The position numbers and the translations under genes were made by a program. Of a stretch of DNA of 64,000 nt, positions 35,116 to 45,049 are shown one piece after another. This DNA is from Priestia aryabhattai (GTDB lineage: Bacteria > Bacillota > Bacilli > Bacillales > Bacillaceae_H). The notes under the pieces were generated by a model. It ran no database searches. It was not told the DNA's origin and saw only the letters and a program-made list of their open reading frames with translations. Where the stretch lies: positions 868,001 to 932,000 of the forward strand of contig NZ_JAMBOQ010000001.1 in the NCBI RefSeq assembly GCF_023715685.1. The letters are read 5' to 3'. Position 1 is the stretch's first letter, and every line of letters begins with the position of its first letter.

Positions 35116-35691
35116 TTGACGAAAAAGTTTGGAATTGACATTGATGGAACTGTTACCTCTCCTGAAACTTTTGTTCCTCATTTAAATAAAGCCTTTAACT
35201 TAAATTTAACACTTGAAGATATTACAGAATATGATTTCAGCCCTTTTGTAAATGTATCACCTGCAGAATTAGGAAAATGGTTTAAAGCAAATGAACGCTC
35301 TATTTACGAAACTTCTCCACTTGCAGACGACGCAAAAGCGGTTTTACAAAAATGGCATCAAAAGCATAAATTATTTTTTATTAGTGCAAGGCACGATAAG
35401 CTATTGGACGTGACGGAAGAATGGTTTCAAAAAAATGAACTATCGTTTCATCACATTGAATTAGTTGGCTCTCATTTTAAAGTTGAGACAGCAAAACGAT
35501 ACGATGTTGATATCTTTTTTGAAGATAAACATGATAATGCTTGTGAAATCAGTGAAGAATGCAACATTCCCGTTATCTTATTTGATACTCCTTATAATCG
35601 CTTACCTGTTCCAAAAGGAGTGGTTCGCGTATACAATTGGCTAGAAGCGGATCAGTGGGTAGCCAGCTGGTTAAAAGAACAGCAAAAATAA
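35116..35691 (+). CDS. yqfW: HAD-family 5'-nucleotidase-like protein YqfW
   Basis: A 191-residue protein of the C-type 5'(3')-deoxyribonucleotidase group. The HAD nucleophile motif is GIDIDGTVTSP (D at 8 and 10), then FISARHDK near 92 and FFEDKHDNACEI near 137. A role in nucleotide turnover is inferred from family. TTG at 35116 lies after AAGGAGTG with good spacing. Confidence 0.85.
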   Translation: MTKKFGIDIDGTVTSPETFVPHLNKAFNLNLTLEDITEYDFSPFVNVSPAELGKWFKANERSIYETSPLADDAKAVLQKWHQKHKLFFISARHDKLLDVTEEWFQKNELSFHHIELVGSHFKVETAKRYDVDIFFEDKHDNACEISEECNIPVILFDTPYNRLPVPKGVVRVYNWLEADQWVASWLKEQQK

Positions 35692-35722
35692 AAAAGAGAG
35701 GTGCATAACGCCCTCTCTTTTT
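35690..35722. terminator. Bidirectional terminator between yqfW and zur
   Basis: AAAAAAGAGAGG and CCTCTCTTTTTT around a nine- to ten-base loop, between convergent genes. Confidence 0.88.
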
Positions 35723-36135
35723 TATTGATTACATTCTATACATTGTCCATAGATTTCAAATTTATGGCCTGTAATATTATATCCTCGCAAATCCTCGTCT
35801 ACATACTCCATAGGACAAGCTTCAATTTCTTTTGTTTTTCCACAATCTAAACAAATGAAGTGGTGATGATGATGAGCGGTTGCACATTTAAATCGAAAGT
35901 GCTTTTCGCTCGAAAGCTCCGTCATTTCAAGTACGCCTAATTCCACAAACAATGATAAATTACGGTAGATTGTATCAAAACTTAGACCAGGATAATCAGG
36001 TTTCATGTATTCTAATACATCTTTTGCCGTTAAGTACTTATTTGACTTTGAAAACAGGGCAAGCATTTCTTCACGTTTTCCTGTATGTTTATATCCTTGA
36101 TCTTTTAATAAATGAATGGCTTCAGTTAAATTCAT
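35722..36135 (-). CDS. zur: Zinc uptake regulator Zur (Fur family)
   Basis: A 137-residue Fur-family repressor with a winged-helix N-terminal half, a histidine-rich sensing site ([11 protein letters not shown]) and two CxxC pairs (CLDCG and CIECN) for structural zinc. Its ATG overlaps znuB by 4 bp, so it is co-transcribed with zinc importer genes, which supports Zur over PerR or Fur. A candidate Zur box lies upstream of znuC, implying autoregulation. Confidence 0.94.
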   Translation of the reverse strand: MNLTEAIHLLKDQGYKHTGKREEMLALFSKSNKYLTAKDVLEYMKPDYPGLSFDTIYRNLSLFVELGVLEMTELSSEKHFRFKCATAHHHHHFICLDCGKTKEIEACPMEYVDEDLRGYNITGHKFEIYGQCIECNQ

Positions 36136-36974
36136 TTTTGTTTCCCCTTCCGTCCTTTATTAATCATAATAGATATGATTAAAATAACAACAGCGATGAC
36201 AACAATTGTACCCCCTGGTGCTAAATCCAAGTAGTACGCTGAAAATAATCCGCCTAAAACAGATATTTCACCAAAAATTACCGAAAGCAGAATCGTTTGT
36301 TTAAAGCCTCTAGCTAAGCGAATACTTGCTGCTACAGGAAGAGTCATAAGAGATGACACCAATAAAATACCGACGATACGCATCGATACAGCAATGACAA
36401 GAGCAACCATCACAATAAATAAAAAGTGCATCCACTTCGATTTAATTCCAGAAGCAGAAGCATGCTCCTCGTCAAAAGATAAAATAAACAATTCTTTATA
36501 TAAGAAAAAGACAATAGCTATTACAAATACGGCTATTACAACAACTGTCCAAAGATCCGAACGACTTACCGCACTTACGCTTCCAAACAAATAATTCATT
36601 AAATCATTATTAAAACCGTCTGCCAGCGAGATACAAATTGCACTAATACCAATTCCGCCCGATAAAATAATCGGAATGGCCAGCTCTTGATAATGCTTGT
36701 AGACCCCTCGAAGCTTCTCAATAAAAAGAGCGCCTGTAACGGAAGATACCATTCCTAAATAGACGGGGTTCACTCCTTGCATAAACCCTATTTTCTGACT
36801 AAGAAGTAAGCTCGCGGAAATCCCCGCTAGCGTCACGTGACTTAAAGCGTCTGCAATTAAAGAAAGGCGCCTCACTACGATGAACGTTCCCAATAAAGGA
36901 GCTAAGACGCCAATAATCATACCGGTTAAAAATGCATTTCGTAAAAACTCAAATTGAAATAAACTGCTTATCAT
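36132..36974 (-). CDS. znuB: Zinc ABC transporter permease ZnuB
   Basis: A 280-residue ABC-3 family permease with about eight to nine hydrophobic segments and the family segments [13 protein letters not shown] and [18 protein letters not shown]. It overlaps znuC (4 bp) and zur (4 bp). No znuA/adcA binding-protein gene is adjacent; it must be elsewhere. In B. subtilis znu genes are far from zur, so this arrangement differs. Confidence 0.92.
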   Translation of the reverse strand: MISSLFQFEFLRNAFLTGMIIGVLAPLLGTFIVVRRLSLIADALSHVTLAGISASLLLSQKIGFMQGVNPVYLGMVSSVTGALFIEKLRGVYKHYQELAIPIILSGGIGISAICISLADGFNNDLMNYLFGSVSAVSRSDLWTVVVIAVFVIAIVFFLYKELFILSFDEEHASASGIKSKWMHFLFIVMVALVIAVSMRIVGILLVSSLMTLPVAASIRLARGFKQTILLSVIFGEISVLGGLFSAYYLDLAPGGTIVVIAVVILIISIMINKGRKGKQK

Positions 36975-37747
36975 ACGTGCTGCCCTCCATGATGATCATG
37001 GGTTAACACATGAACATTATGACCATAAAACATAGATACATCATGTTCACAAAGCTGTTCGAATTCTTTGGCATTCCCATGAAAGTGTAGAAATTTATTT
37101 AAACAAGCAACGTGGGTTACCTTTTCTGAGACAGTGCCAATATCGTGGGTAACAAGCACAAGCGTAATTCCTTTTTCTTTATTTAACTTTTCAAGAAGCT
37201 CATAAAAAGTGTACACATTTTGTGCATCCACTCCGACTGTTGGCTCATCTAAAATTAACAGCTCGGGTTCACTTACAAGCGCGCGAGCAATAAAAATTCG
37301 CTGTTGCTGACCACCCGATAATTCTCCTATGTTTCGATTTAAAAATTCACTCATCCCTACTGCTTCTACCGCCTCTTTTACTTTTTGTTTGTGAGAAGCA
37401 TTCATAAAGCGAAACAAACCTAATTTTGAAGTAAGACCTGTTGAAACCACTTCAAAAACGGTAGCAGGAAAGCCGCTGTTAAAACTATTCGCTTTTTGCG
37501 ATACATATCCAATTTTACTTCGTTCTTTAAACCTTCTCTGATCTTTTCCAAATAACCGAATTGCACCTTGAGATGGTTTTTGCAAACCAAGTAAACATTT
37601 AATTAGCGTTGATTTTCCAGAACCATTTGGACCAACGAGACCCAAAAAAGCTCCTTTTGGAATTGAAAAACTTATATCTTCTAATACATTCACTCCATCA
37701 TATTGAAATGATAAATGATCAATTTCAATAATATCAGGTGTACTCAT
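36971..37747 (-). CDS. znuC: Zinc ABC transporter ATP-binding protein ZnuC
   Basis: A 258-residue ABC ATPase: Walker A GPNGSGKST, signature LSGGQQQR, Walker B ELLILDEPTVGVD. The C-terminus is histidine-rich ([16 protein letters not shown]), common in metal transporters. First gene of the znuC-znuB-zur operon. Confidence 0.93.
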   Translation of the reverse strand: MSTPDIIEIDHLSFQYDGVNVLEDISFSIPKGAFLGLVGPNGSGKSTLIKCLLGLQKPSQGAIRLFGKDQRRFKERSKIGYVSQKANSFNSGFPATVFEVVSTGLTSKLGLFRFMNASHKQKVKEAVEAVGMSEFLNRNIGELSGGQQQRIFIARALVSEPELLILDEPTVGVDAQNVYTFYELLEKLNKEKGITLVLVTHDIGTVSEKVTHVACLNKFLHFHGNAKEFEQLCEHDVSMFYGHNVHVLTHDHHGGQHV

Positions 37748-37830
37748 ATGCGCCTCACCCTTCTTTTTTTATATTTCTCCATACAAAAGAGGGCACGGTT
37801 TCTATCGTATACTCCGTTACCCATTTACTT

Positions 37831-37851
37831 TCTCAGAATCATTACGATTTA
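37831..37851 (-). promoter_or_regulatory. Candidate Zur box upstream of znuC
   Basis: On the minus strand TAAATCGTAATGATTCTGAGA matches the left half and centre of the Bacillus Zur box (AAATCGTAATNATTNCGATTT); the right half is degenerate. It lies about 85 bp upstream of the znuC start. Confidence 0.7.
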
Positions 37852-38020
37852 ATCATTAATGTAGTATACAGGATTGTCTTTTATTTGTAAACTAAGCCGT
37901 TTCACTCATTCGCTTTCTTGCCTCCGTAAGTTCATCCGACTCAAAATTTTGTTTTATTACACAATATAGGCACATCTTTCTTTTTTATTCATAAACTGTA
38001 TATGACGAGGAGGTAATCAT

Positions 38021-38272
38021 ATGAAAATTGTACAGCAGATTGTCAATAAAAAAGTAAATAACATTACCCCGAAAGAGCTTTTAAAGTATAGCAAACAATA
38101 CAACATCCCCCTTACAGATCAGCAGGCACACACCCTTGTATCCGTCATTAGACAGCAACCCGTAAATATTTATAACCTTGAAGAACGCCGAAATTTAATC
38201 AAACAAATTGCTCAAGTAACAGATCGCGAAACTGCCAAACGAGTGAACGAATTATTTCAGCAGTTGATGTAA
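38021..38272 (+). CDS. yqfT: DUF2624 protein YqfT
   Basis: An 83-residue protein, mostly helical and without membrane segments, starting MKIVQQIVNKKVNNITPKEL as in the YqfT/DUF2624 family. Function unknown. GAGGAGG precedes the ATG. Single gene with its own terminator. Confidence 0.87.
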   Translation: MKIVQQIVNKKVNNITPKELLKYSKQYNIPLTDQQAHTLVSVIRQQPVNIYNLEERRNLIKQIAQVTDRETAKRVNELFQQLM

Positions 38273-38274
38273 AA

Positions 38275-38306
38275 GAAGAGGTCATGTCTATAGACATGAC
38301 CTTTTT
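38275..38306. terminator. Terminator between yqfT and nfo
   Basis: AAGAGGTCATGTC and GACATGACCTTTTT around TATA, between convergent genes. Confidence 0.92.
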
Positions 38307-38321
38307 CAATCACATATGAAA

Positions 38322-39209
38322 TTACATAAGCTTCTGTTTTAACTCTGAATCAAAGCTTTGTGCACGGATCATATCAATTTCTAATTGATATGGCGCTTTT
38401 TTATTTTTCTTATCTTCTCCTACATAAGGAGTTTCTAGAATTTTTGGAACCTCTTTAAACGCTGGATGATGAACAATATAATTTAGTGCACCAAATCCGA
38501 TTTCACCAAATCCAATATTTTCATGACGGTCTTTTCGAGCACCGCATACATTTTTACTATCATTGATGTGAAGCACTTTAATTCGCTGTATTCCTACCGT
38601 CTTATCAAATTCATTTAATACACCATCAAAGTCTTGAACGATATCATAACCAGCGTCATGAACGTGACATGTGTCAAAACAAACAGAGAGTTTTTCGTTG
38701 TGCGTCACACCGTCAATAATTTGTGCGATTTCTTCAAAACTTCTTCCACACTCTGTTCCTTTTCCAGCCATTGTCTCAAGCGCAATTTGAACTTCTTGGT
38801 CAGCTGTCAGAACTTCATTTAGTCCTTTGATAATTTGCTGAATACCAGCATCTGCTCCAGCGCCCACATGAGCCCCTGGATGAAGAACAATTTGCTTCGC
38901 ACCAAGAGCATGAGTGCGCTGAATTTCAGACGATAAGAAATCTACTCCAAGCTCAAATGTTTCGGGCTTTGTTGTATTTCCTAAATTAATGATATAGGGA
39001 GCATGTACAACAATATCTTTCATTCCATGCTCTTTCATATGCAAAAGACCAGCTTCAATATTAAGCTCTTCAATCTTTTTACGACGAGTATTTTGCGGAG
39101 CGCCTGTATAGATCATAAACGTATTTGCTCCGTAAGAAGCAGCCTCTTCACTTGCTCCTAAAAGCATCTTTTTGCCGCTCATCGATACATGAGAACCAAT
39201 TTTCAACAT
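38322..39209 (-). CDS. nfo: Deoxyribonuclease IV (AP endonuclease)
   Basis: A 295-residue endonuclease IV that incises abasic sites in base-excision repair. The three zinc-site motifs are there: [26 protein letters not shown] and [21 protein letters not shown]. In Bacillus it works mainly in spores. It follows the cshB helicase by 28 bp on the same strand. Confidence 0.97.
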   Translation of the reverse strand: MLKIGSHVSMSGKKMLLGASEEAASYGANTFMIYTGAPQNTRRKKIEELNIEAGLLHMKEHGMKDIVVHAPYIINLGNTTKPETFELGVDFLSSEIQRTHALGAKQIVLHPGAHVGAGADAGIQQIIKGLNEVLTADQEVQIALETMAGKGTECGRSFEEIAQIIDGVTHNEKLSVCFDTCHVHDAGYDIVQDFDGVLNEFDKTVGIQRIKVLHINDSKNVCGARKDRHENIGFGEIGFGALNYIVHHPAFKEVPKILETPYVGEDKKNKKAPYQLEIDMIRAQSFDSELKQKLM

Positions 39210-39237
39210 TACTTTTTACACCTCTAACCTATTGCGA

Positions 39238-40557
39238 TTAACGATTGTTGCGTCTTTCACTACGCTTTTTCTTTTGCACATATTTTGTAATTTCACGAGC
39301 ACGTTTTTTCTTATAGCCAGGCTTTACTTTCTTCGGCTTTTGAATAAAACGATGTGCCTCTTCTCCCACTTCATCCGCTTTCTTCAGACGCTTTTTACGG
39401 CGGTTACGGTCATCAATGGAAATCCATTCTTGCTTTTGAAGATCTTTGTTTACAAACTCGATCCCCATTTTCTCTAGCTTATTTACTGCATCTTCATCTT
39501 CCACATCGAAGATTGTAGCAGCAATTCCAGAATGACCGGCACGAGCTGTACGTCCTACGCGGTGAATGTAGAAATCTAGATCTGAAGGAAGCTCAAAGTT
39601 AATTACGTGTGAAATTCCTTCAATATCAATACCGCGAGCTGCTAAATCTGTCGCTACTACGTATTGAAATTCTAAATTATTAATTTGCTTCATCATTTTC
39701 TTACGGTCACGAGGAGATAAGTCTCCATGAATTCTTCCTACTTTTAAGCCTTTAGACAGTAGGTCATCTGCTACTTCGTCCGCCATTTTCTTTGTATTTG
39801 TAAAGACGATAGCTAAATAAGGGTTATACGAAATAAGCATATCATGCAGTAGCTTAAACTTGTTACGATGACGTAGTGGAACTAATACATGCTCTAATTT
39901 AGCCGCTGCCGCTTGCTTAGGCGAAACATGCGTAAATTTTGGATTTTCCATGTATTTTTTTAAGAATGGCTTTAATTTTTCAGGAATAGTTGCTGAAAAA
40001 ACAAGCATCTGTAATTTTTCAGGCATATTGCTTGCCAAACGGTCCACATCTTCTAAAAATCCCATATCAAGCATTAAATCTGCTTCATCTACTACTAGCG
40101 CCTTTGTTGTATACACTACTAACGCTTTTTCATTTACTAAATCAAACAAACGAGCCGGTGTTCCTACAACAACTTGAGGCTGCTTCTTTAATTTGTCGAT
40201 TGTACGCTGCTTATCTGTACCGCCGATAAAACATTTTGCTGAAATTTCTTCTCCTTCAGCACTGTGTTTTGTTAGCTTTAATACTTCTTGATAAATTTGA
40301 GAAGCAAGCTCACGAGTTGGAGCAGTAATCACAACTTGTACTTCTTCTTTTTTAGGGTCTACCTTTTCAAGTAAAGGTAATAAATAAGCGTGTGTTTTGC
40401 CCGTCCCTGTTTGTGACTGACCAATTACACTTTCCCCTTTTAAAACGGAAGGAATTAAGCGCTCCTGAATCTCTGTAGGCTGATAAAAACCTAATTGTTT
40501 AATTGCTTCTATTAAAAATGGTTGAAACTCAAAACGTTCAAAGTTTGTTTTTTCCAT
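39238..40557 (-). CDS. cshB: DEAD-box RNA helicase CshB
   Basis: A 439-residue DEAD-box helicase: Q motif near 15-28, GQSQTGTGKTHAYLLP (motif I), VVDEADLMLDMG (DEAD), FSATIP (SAT), and HRVGRTARAG (motif VI). The C-terminus is strongly basic (KPGYKKKRAREI), fitting RNA binding. Position beside nfo matches B. subtilis yqfR/cshB, a cold-shock and ribosome-assembly helicase. ATG at 40557 follows AAAGGAG; the upstream frame to 40587 includes the ribosome binding site. Confidence 0.93.
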   Translation of the reverse strand: MEKTNFERFEFQPFLIEAIKQLGFYQPTEIQERLIPSVLKGESVIGQSQTGTGKTHAYLLPLLEKVDPKKEEVQVVITAPTRELASQIYQEVLKLTKHSAEGEEISAKCFIGGTDKQRTIDKLKKQPQVVVGTPARLFDLVNEKALVVYTTKALVVDEADLMLDMGFLEDVDRLASNMPEKLQMLVFSATIPEKLKPFLKKYMENPKFTHVSPKQAAAAKLEHVLVPLRHRNKFKLLHDMLISYNPYLAIVFTNTKKMADEVADDLLSKGLKVGRIHGDLSPRDRKKMMKQINNLEFQYVVATDLAARGIDIEGISHVINFELPSDLDFYIHRVGRTARAGHSGIAATIFDVEDEDAVNKLEKMGIEFVNKDLQKQEWISIDDRNRRKKRLKKADEVGEEAHRFIQKPKKVKPGYKKKRAREITKYVQKKKRSERRNNR

Positions 40558-40742
40558 AATAGTCTCCTTTTTTACATTCACGTTCATCTTTTAAGGCACA
40601 ATATATGATTATAATCGATTTTTCCTTCTGTGACTACTTCTCATTCATATTACTAAAACTTATTACCTGTTTCAAAAACATTTTATCGCGAGTTGCATAC
40701 CATAGTAAAAGAAAATCTACTTTACTAAAGGAGGTGCGTCCT

Positions 40743-41444
40743 TTGCTACAGCGAAGACCACCATTTCCCCCCGGTATGCAAAGAAGAATGATGCCAGGAA
40801 TGCCACCACAAAATGGCTTTGGGCAACCTGGTAACTTTGGCCAATTTAATCCATTACAGCAGTTCCGTAACTTTGCCCAGCAAACAAATGCTCAACAATC
40901 ATTTTACCCGAATCAGCAAGGCCTGAACCGTGGAGGAGGTAACTTCTTAACTCGCCTATTCCGAAGAGGCGGAAATAGAAACATACCATTTCAACAAGCG
41001 GCTGCGGCTGCTCCTCGAGGTTCTTTGTTTTCTGGCCTTTCAGGAGCCCAAGGTACTGCAGGAGCGACTAACTCTTCTTCCCTGCTTGGAGGTTTGCAAG
41101 GATTAACGAACCCTGCTAACTTGAGCTCCATGATGGGAAATGTTCAACGAGTATTAAAAGCAGCGGAAACGATGGGACCTATGATTCAACAATACGGACC
41201 TCTTGTCAAAAATGCTCCTTCTCTATGGAAAATCTATCAGGCCTTGCGCTCAAGTGATGACACAGATGAAGTACTCGAAGCAGAAGGAACAGAGGTTTCT
41301 GAAACTGATGAAAGTAAAGACAGTAAGGTTTTATCAGCAGGCGCAGAAAGCACGGATTCCTCCGATGATGAGCTGGATTTCTTCGAAGAAGAAATTGAAC
41401 ATTCATCGAGAGATCGGGTGTCTAAACCAAAACTTTATATTTGA
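40743..41444 (+). CDS. yqfQ: YqfQ (VrrA-like) low-complexity protein
   Basis: A 233-residue protein from TTG at 40743 (MLQRRPPFPPGMQ) after AAAGGAGG. The open frame reaches 40605 but that part has no ribosome binding site. The first 60 residues are rich in Pro, Gly, Gln, Asn and Phe; an Ala/Gly/Ser-rich middle and a helical stretch (MGNVQRVLKAAETMG) follow, and the tail is acidic. This matches the YqfQ/VrrA family, known in B. anthracis for its variable repeats. Function unknown, spore-related in some species. Confidence 0.8.
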   Translation: MLQRRPPFPPGMQRRMMPGMPPQNGFGQPGNFGQFNPLQQFRNFAQQTNAQQSFYPNQQGLNRGGGNFLTRLFRRGGNRNIPFQQAAAAAPRGSLFSGLSGAQGTAGATNSSSLLGGLQGLTNPANLSSMMGNVQRVLKAAETMGPMIQQYGPLVKNAPSLWKIYQALRSSDDTDEVLEAEGTEVSETDESKDSKVLSAGAESTDSSDDELDFFEEEIEHSSRDRVSKPKLYI

Positions 41445-41494
41445 TAAATCCGCTGATTCCTTAAGGAAATACAGTGAGTAAAAAAAGAATATCT

Positions 41495-41523
41495 TTGTAT
41501 TCTTCCTTCCTCTTTTATATAAT
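41495..41523 (+). promoter_or_regulatory. Sigma-A promoter for ispH
   Basis: TTGTAT, a 17-bp spacer and TATAAT, 49 bp upstream of the ispH start. It implies ispH has its own promoter rather than relying on yqfQ. Confidence 0.72.
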
Positions 41524-41572
41524 AGAAGCGAGTTGAATTGCTCGTCAGGATTATGATGAGGAGGAAATTGAA

Positions 41573-42523
41573 ATGAAAGTTATTAAAATCGCACCGCGCG
41601 GCTATTGTTATGGTGTAGTAGACGCAATGGTCATTGCACGAAACGCCGCTTTAGATAAATCATTGCCTCGACCAATCTATATCTTAGGAATGATTGTTCA
41701 TAATAAACACGTTACAGATGCGTTTGAAGAGGACGGCATTATCACACTGGACGGTGCTAATCGCCTAGAAATCTTAGACCAAATAAATGAAGGAACCGTT
41801 ATTTTTACTGCGCACGGAGTATCTCCAGAAGTAAAAGAACGGGCAAAAGAAAAAGGCTTAACAACAATCGATGCTACATGTCCGGATGTTACAAAAACCC
41901 ATGACCTTATTCGCCAAAAAGAAAAAGAAGGTTATGACGTTATTTATATCGGAAAAAGAAATCATCCTGAGCCAGAAGGTGCACTTGGCATCGCACCAGA
42001 TATCGTTCATTTAATTGAAAAAGCAGAAGACGTAGCCCATTTAAATATTCAACGTGAGAAAATCATTGTAACAAATCAGACAACAATGAGTCAGTGGGAC
42101 GTTGCAGAAGTAATGGAAAAGGTAAAAGAAAAATATCCGCACGCTGAAGTTCACAAGGAAATTTGTTTAGCTACACAAGTTCGCCAAGAAGCTGTAGCTG
42201 AGCAAGCAGGTGAAGCAGATGTTACAATCGTAGTAGGAGATCCTAAAAGTAACAATTCAAACCGTTTGGCTCAAGTATCAATGGAGATTGCCGGCACTGA
42301 GGCATATCGCATCGGTGACATCTCAGAGCTTCAGATCGAATGGTTGATGAACGCGAAAACCGTAGCTGTTACGGCAGGTGCATCTACCCCTACTCCAATT
42401 ACAAAAGAGGTCATCAATTTTCTAGATCAGTTCGATCCAGAAGATGAAACAACATGGACACGTGAAAAAAGTGTGCCTCTTTCAAAGATTTTACCAAAAG
42501 TTCGAACAAAAAAATCGTCTTAA
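41573..42523 (+). CDS. ispH: 4-hydroxy-3-methylbut-2-enyl diphosphate reductase
   Basis: A 316-residue IspH (LytB), last step of the MEP pathway, reducing HMBPP to IPP and DMAPP. The three iron-sulfur cysteines are in PRGYCYGV (C12), DATCPDV (near 96) and KEICLATQ (near 193); the HG pairs VHNKHV and AHGVSPE are also present. ATG after GAGGAGG. Confidence 0.97.
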   Translation: MKVIKIAPRGYCYGVVDAMVIARNAALDKSLPRPIYILGMIVHNKHVTDAFEEDGIITLDGANRLEILDQINEGTVIFTAHGVSPEVKERAKEKGLTTIDATCPDVTKTHDLIRQKEKEGYDVIYIGKRNHPEPEGALGIAPDIVHLIEKAEDVAHLNIQREKIIVTNQTTMSQWDVAEVMEKVKEKYPHAEVHKEICLATQVRQEAVAEQAGEADVTIVVGDPKSNNSNRLAQVSMEIAGTEAYRIGDISELQIEWLMNAKTVAVTAGASTPTPITKEVINFLDQFDPEDETTWTREKSVPLSKILPKVRTKKSS

Positions 42524-42529
42524 TAGACG

Positions 42530-42565
42530 CAAAAGAAGGTGTTGACATTCGTCAACACCTTCTTT
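42530..42565. terminator. Terminator between ispH and yqfO
   Basis: AAAGAAGGTGTTGAC and GTCAACACCTTCTTT around a four-base loop, between convergent genes. Confidence 0.88.
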
Positions 42566-42566
42566 G

Positions 42567-43688
42567 TTACATAAACGTAAACGGATTTGTGTCTACTTTT
42601 GAATCAAATACTTCACACTCAAAATTTTTCGCAGCAAAAAGATTGTTTAATACACGCGTTACGCCTTGTCTCATGACTTTTTCAACATGATGACCAGGAT
42701 CTACAACGTTTAATCCCATTGCCATTGCATCATGAGCAACATGGAAATACAAATCACCTGTTACATAGGCATCTGCTCCGCTAAATTTTGCGTTTGTAAT
42801 ATATTTGTTTCCGTCTCCGCCAAGAACAGCTACTTTTTTCACTGTGGCATCCATAGACCCTACTACTCTGACACCATCTACATCCAATGCTTGTTTAACG
42901 TGAGCGGCAAACTGTTTTAACGTCATCTCTTCTTTTAACTTACCCATTCGGCCAAGTCCAAGCGTCTCGCCCGTTTGTTCAACTGGATAAATGTCATAGG
43001 CTACTTCTTCGTAAGGATGAGCACTGAGCATGGCACGAATAATTTTATTTTGTTGACTCGCTTCAAAAATAGTTTCAACCTTTGTTTCATTTACACGTTC
43101 TAACTCTCCTTTTGAGCCAATGTATGGGTTGGCTTCTGAAGAAGGTTTAAATGTGCCTTCGCCTTCTGTTGAAAACGTACAGTCACTGTAAAGACCAACA
43201 TGTCCAGCTCCTGCCTCACAAATAGCTGTGCGCACTGCCTCAGCGTGATTTGAAGGAACAAATACAGCTAGCTTTTTCAATTGAATAGACGTTGTCGGAA
43301 CCAGCACTTTTGTCTCTTGTAACTCCAACGCTTCGGCTAACAAGTCATTTACTCCGCCTTTAGCTATATCTAAGTTTGTATGGGCAGCATATACGGCAAT
43401 ATCATGTTTGATGCATTTCTCTAAAATACGTCCTTCAGGAAGATCCGTAACCACTTGTTTTAGAGGTCTAAAAATAGGAGGATGATGAGCAATAATTAAA
43501 TCCACTTGTTTTTCGATTGCTTCGTCTACGACTGTTTCAAGAACATCTAACGTTACCATTACTTTTTTTACAGGCTTGTTTAACGTTCCAATCTGTAAAC
43601 CAATTTTATCTCCTTCAACCGCTAAATGCTTGGGAGAAAATGATTCGAATGCTTCAATTACTTGAAATCCGTTAGGGATTTTACTCAT
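42567..43688 (-). CDS. yqfO: NIF3/DUF34 family metal-binding protein YqfO
   Basis: A 373-residue NIF3-like protein. Metal-site histidines lie in LIIAHHPPIF (near 65) and the C-terminal GLNVVDPGHHVEK. The middle (about 130-235) is the PII/CutA-like insertion found in the long Bacillus form. Described as a GTP cyclohydrolase-like enzyme in some species, but the role is unsettled. It overlaps trmK by 4 bp, a pairing conserved in Firmicutes. Confidence 0.92.
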   Translation of the reverse strand: MSKIPNGFQVIEAFESFSPKHLAVEGDKIGLQIGTLNKPVKKVMVTLDVLETVVDEAIEKQVDLIIAHHPPIFRPLKQVVTDLPEGRILEKCIKHDIAVYAAHTNLDIAKGGVNDLLAEALELQETKVLVPTTSIQLKKLAVFVPSNHAEAVRTAICEAGAGHVGLYSDCTFSTEGEGTFKPSSEANPYIGSKGELERVNETKVETIFEASQQNKIIRAMLSAHPYEEVAYDIYPVEQTGETLGLGRMGKLKEEMTLKQFAAHVKQALDVDGVRVVGSMDATVKKVAVLGGDGNKYITNAKFSGADAYVTGDLYFHVAHDAMAMGLNVVDPGHHVEKVMRQGVTRVLNNLFAAKNFECEVFDSKVDTNPFTFM

Positions 43689-44389
43689 TTTAACGCCTCC
43701 TCAATTAATGAGATGTCTTGGGTAAGTTTTTGAAGTTTTGCTTTGCTTTCCTCTGACTGAGCCTGCTCCATTTGGCTGACAATTTGTTTAAGATGAGTTA
43801 GTTCATGCGTCCACTTTGTAATAAAAGCAGAAGAGCGTTTTTCTTTTAAAATAGGGCCCATTAATACACCGGCTTCTACTTCACCGTTATAAGGAGCTAA
43901 GGCATTTCCGGGTTCAGCGACGATGACTTCATACATACGACCGTCTTCTTCGATGATTTTTTCATCAATGATTTCCCAGTTGTGTTGAATCAGCCAGCTG
44001 CGAATATGATGTGAACCAATATTCGGCTGAAGCACAAGTCTTTTTACTCCTTCTAACTTTGTTTTTCCTTCTTCTAAAATCATCGTAATAAGCGTTCCGC
44101 CCATTCCGCAGATTGTAATACAGTCTACTTCATTCGGTGATATTACTTCTAGGCCGTTTCCTTTTCGAACATCAATAACGTTCGTTAAGTTTGTTTTTTT
44201 AACCTGCTGAATAGCAGATTGAAGAGGACCTTCTGTAATTTCTCCTGCTACGGCGCTGCTAATATATCCATTTAAATAAGCAAAACACGGCAAGTATGCA
44301 TGATCTGAGCCAATGTCTGCTATTTTTGCTCCCAAAGGAATCGACTTTACTACTTCTTCAAGTCTTGTTGATAAGTTTAATTCATTCAT
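43685..44389 (-). CDS. trmK: tRNA (adenine(22)-N1)-methyltransferase TrmK
   Basis: A 234-residue Rossmann methyltransferase (YqfN/TrmK) that makes m1A22 in tRNA. SAM-binding motifs: IADIGSDHAYLPC (motif I) and CITICGMGGTLI, with a C-terminal coiled-coil-like helix region (HLKQIVSQMEQAQSEESKAK). Directly upstream of yqfO with a 4-bp overlap. Confidence 0.94.
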   Translation of the reverse strand: MNELNLSTRLEEVVKSIPLGAKIADIGSDHAYLPCFAYLNGYISSAVAGEITEGPLQSAIQQVKKTNLTNVIDVRKGNGLEVISPNEVDCITICGMGGTLITMILEEGKTKLEGVKRLVLQPNIGSHHIRSWLIQHNWEIIDEKIIEEDGRMYEVIVAEPGNALAPYNGEVEAGVLMGPILKEKRSSAFITKWTHELTHLKQIVSQMEQAQSEESKAKLQKLTQDISLIEEALK

Positions 44390-44501
44390 TTTGTCACCTA
44401 TTCTCTATGTGATTACTGTTCATTATTTTAACATAGATAGGTACATGATTCCTATTTCTCTTCATGTTTTCCTTTTAGCTGAATGCGTCTAAAAAAGTTA
44501 T

Positions 44502-44537
44502 AAAAAAAAAGCCTGCTTTATAAATGAGCGGCTTTCC
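44502..44537 (-). terminator. Probable terminator after cccA
   Basis: GGAAAGCC and GGCTTTTTTTTT on the minus strand form a short stem with a long loop and a strong T run, about 20 bp past cccA. Confidence 0.6.
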
Positions 44538-44558
44538 AGAAAATCATGTTTCTGAACT

Positions 44559-44918
44559 CTATTTAATTTCTGATACCCATTTAGCCATTTCCTTCGCTTT
44601 TTCCGGAGGAACCAGCCCAGGCGGCATGTTTCCTTTACCGTTTACAACAATATCTGCAATTTCGTCTTGAGAAACTTTTTTCCCAATTCCTTTTAACGAA
44701 GGACCTACTCCACCTTGATATTGATCACCGTGACAGCCAATACAAGTTTTTTGATAAATTTCTTCTGGTTTAGCTGAAGCCTGCTGTTCCGCGCCCCCGC
44801 CTTCTTTTTCAGCCGCAATTTCTTTCGCATTGTTCAATCCGTTGAACGAAAGCGTTAACATTAAAGCAATCCCAATTACCGCAATTAATAAAAATGGTAT
44901 TAGCGGATTTCGCTTCAC
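44559..44918 (-). CDS. cccA: Membrane-anchored cytochrome c550
   Basis: A 119-residue c-type cytochrome. One N-terminal membrane anchor (about 8-26) is followed by a linker and a haem domain: CxxCH at C59, C62 and H63 (CIGCH), with the likely sixth ligand M98 in GNMPPG. Located next to sigA, as in B. subtilis, but separated here by an acyl-CoA dehydrogenase gene. Confidence 0.94.
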   Translation of the reverse strand: MKRNPLIPFLLIAVIGIALMLTLSFNGLNNAKEIAAEKEGGGAEQQASAKPEEIYQKTCIGCHGDQYQGGVGPSLKGIGKKVSQDEIADIVVNGKGNMPPGLVPPEKAKEMAKWVSEIK

Positions 44919-45049
44919 TCACTATACCCCCTTTATGTATTCCCATCCCTAGAAATAACAAAATAGTATAAGCACTTTTATTTTACTTGAAAATGCTCAT
45001 AAGTGAAAGGGTTTTATTTACATAATTAACTAATTTCTTAGTGCTTATC

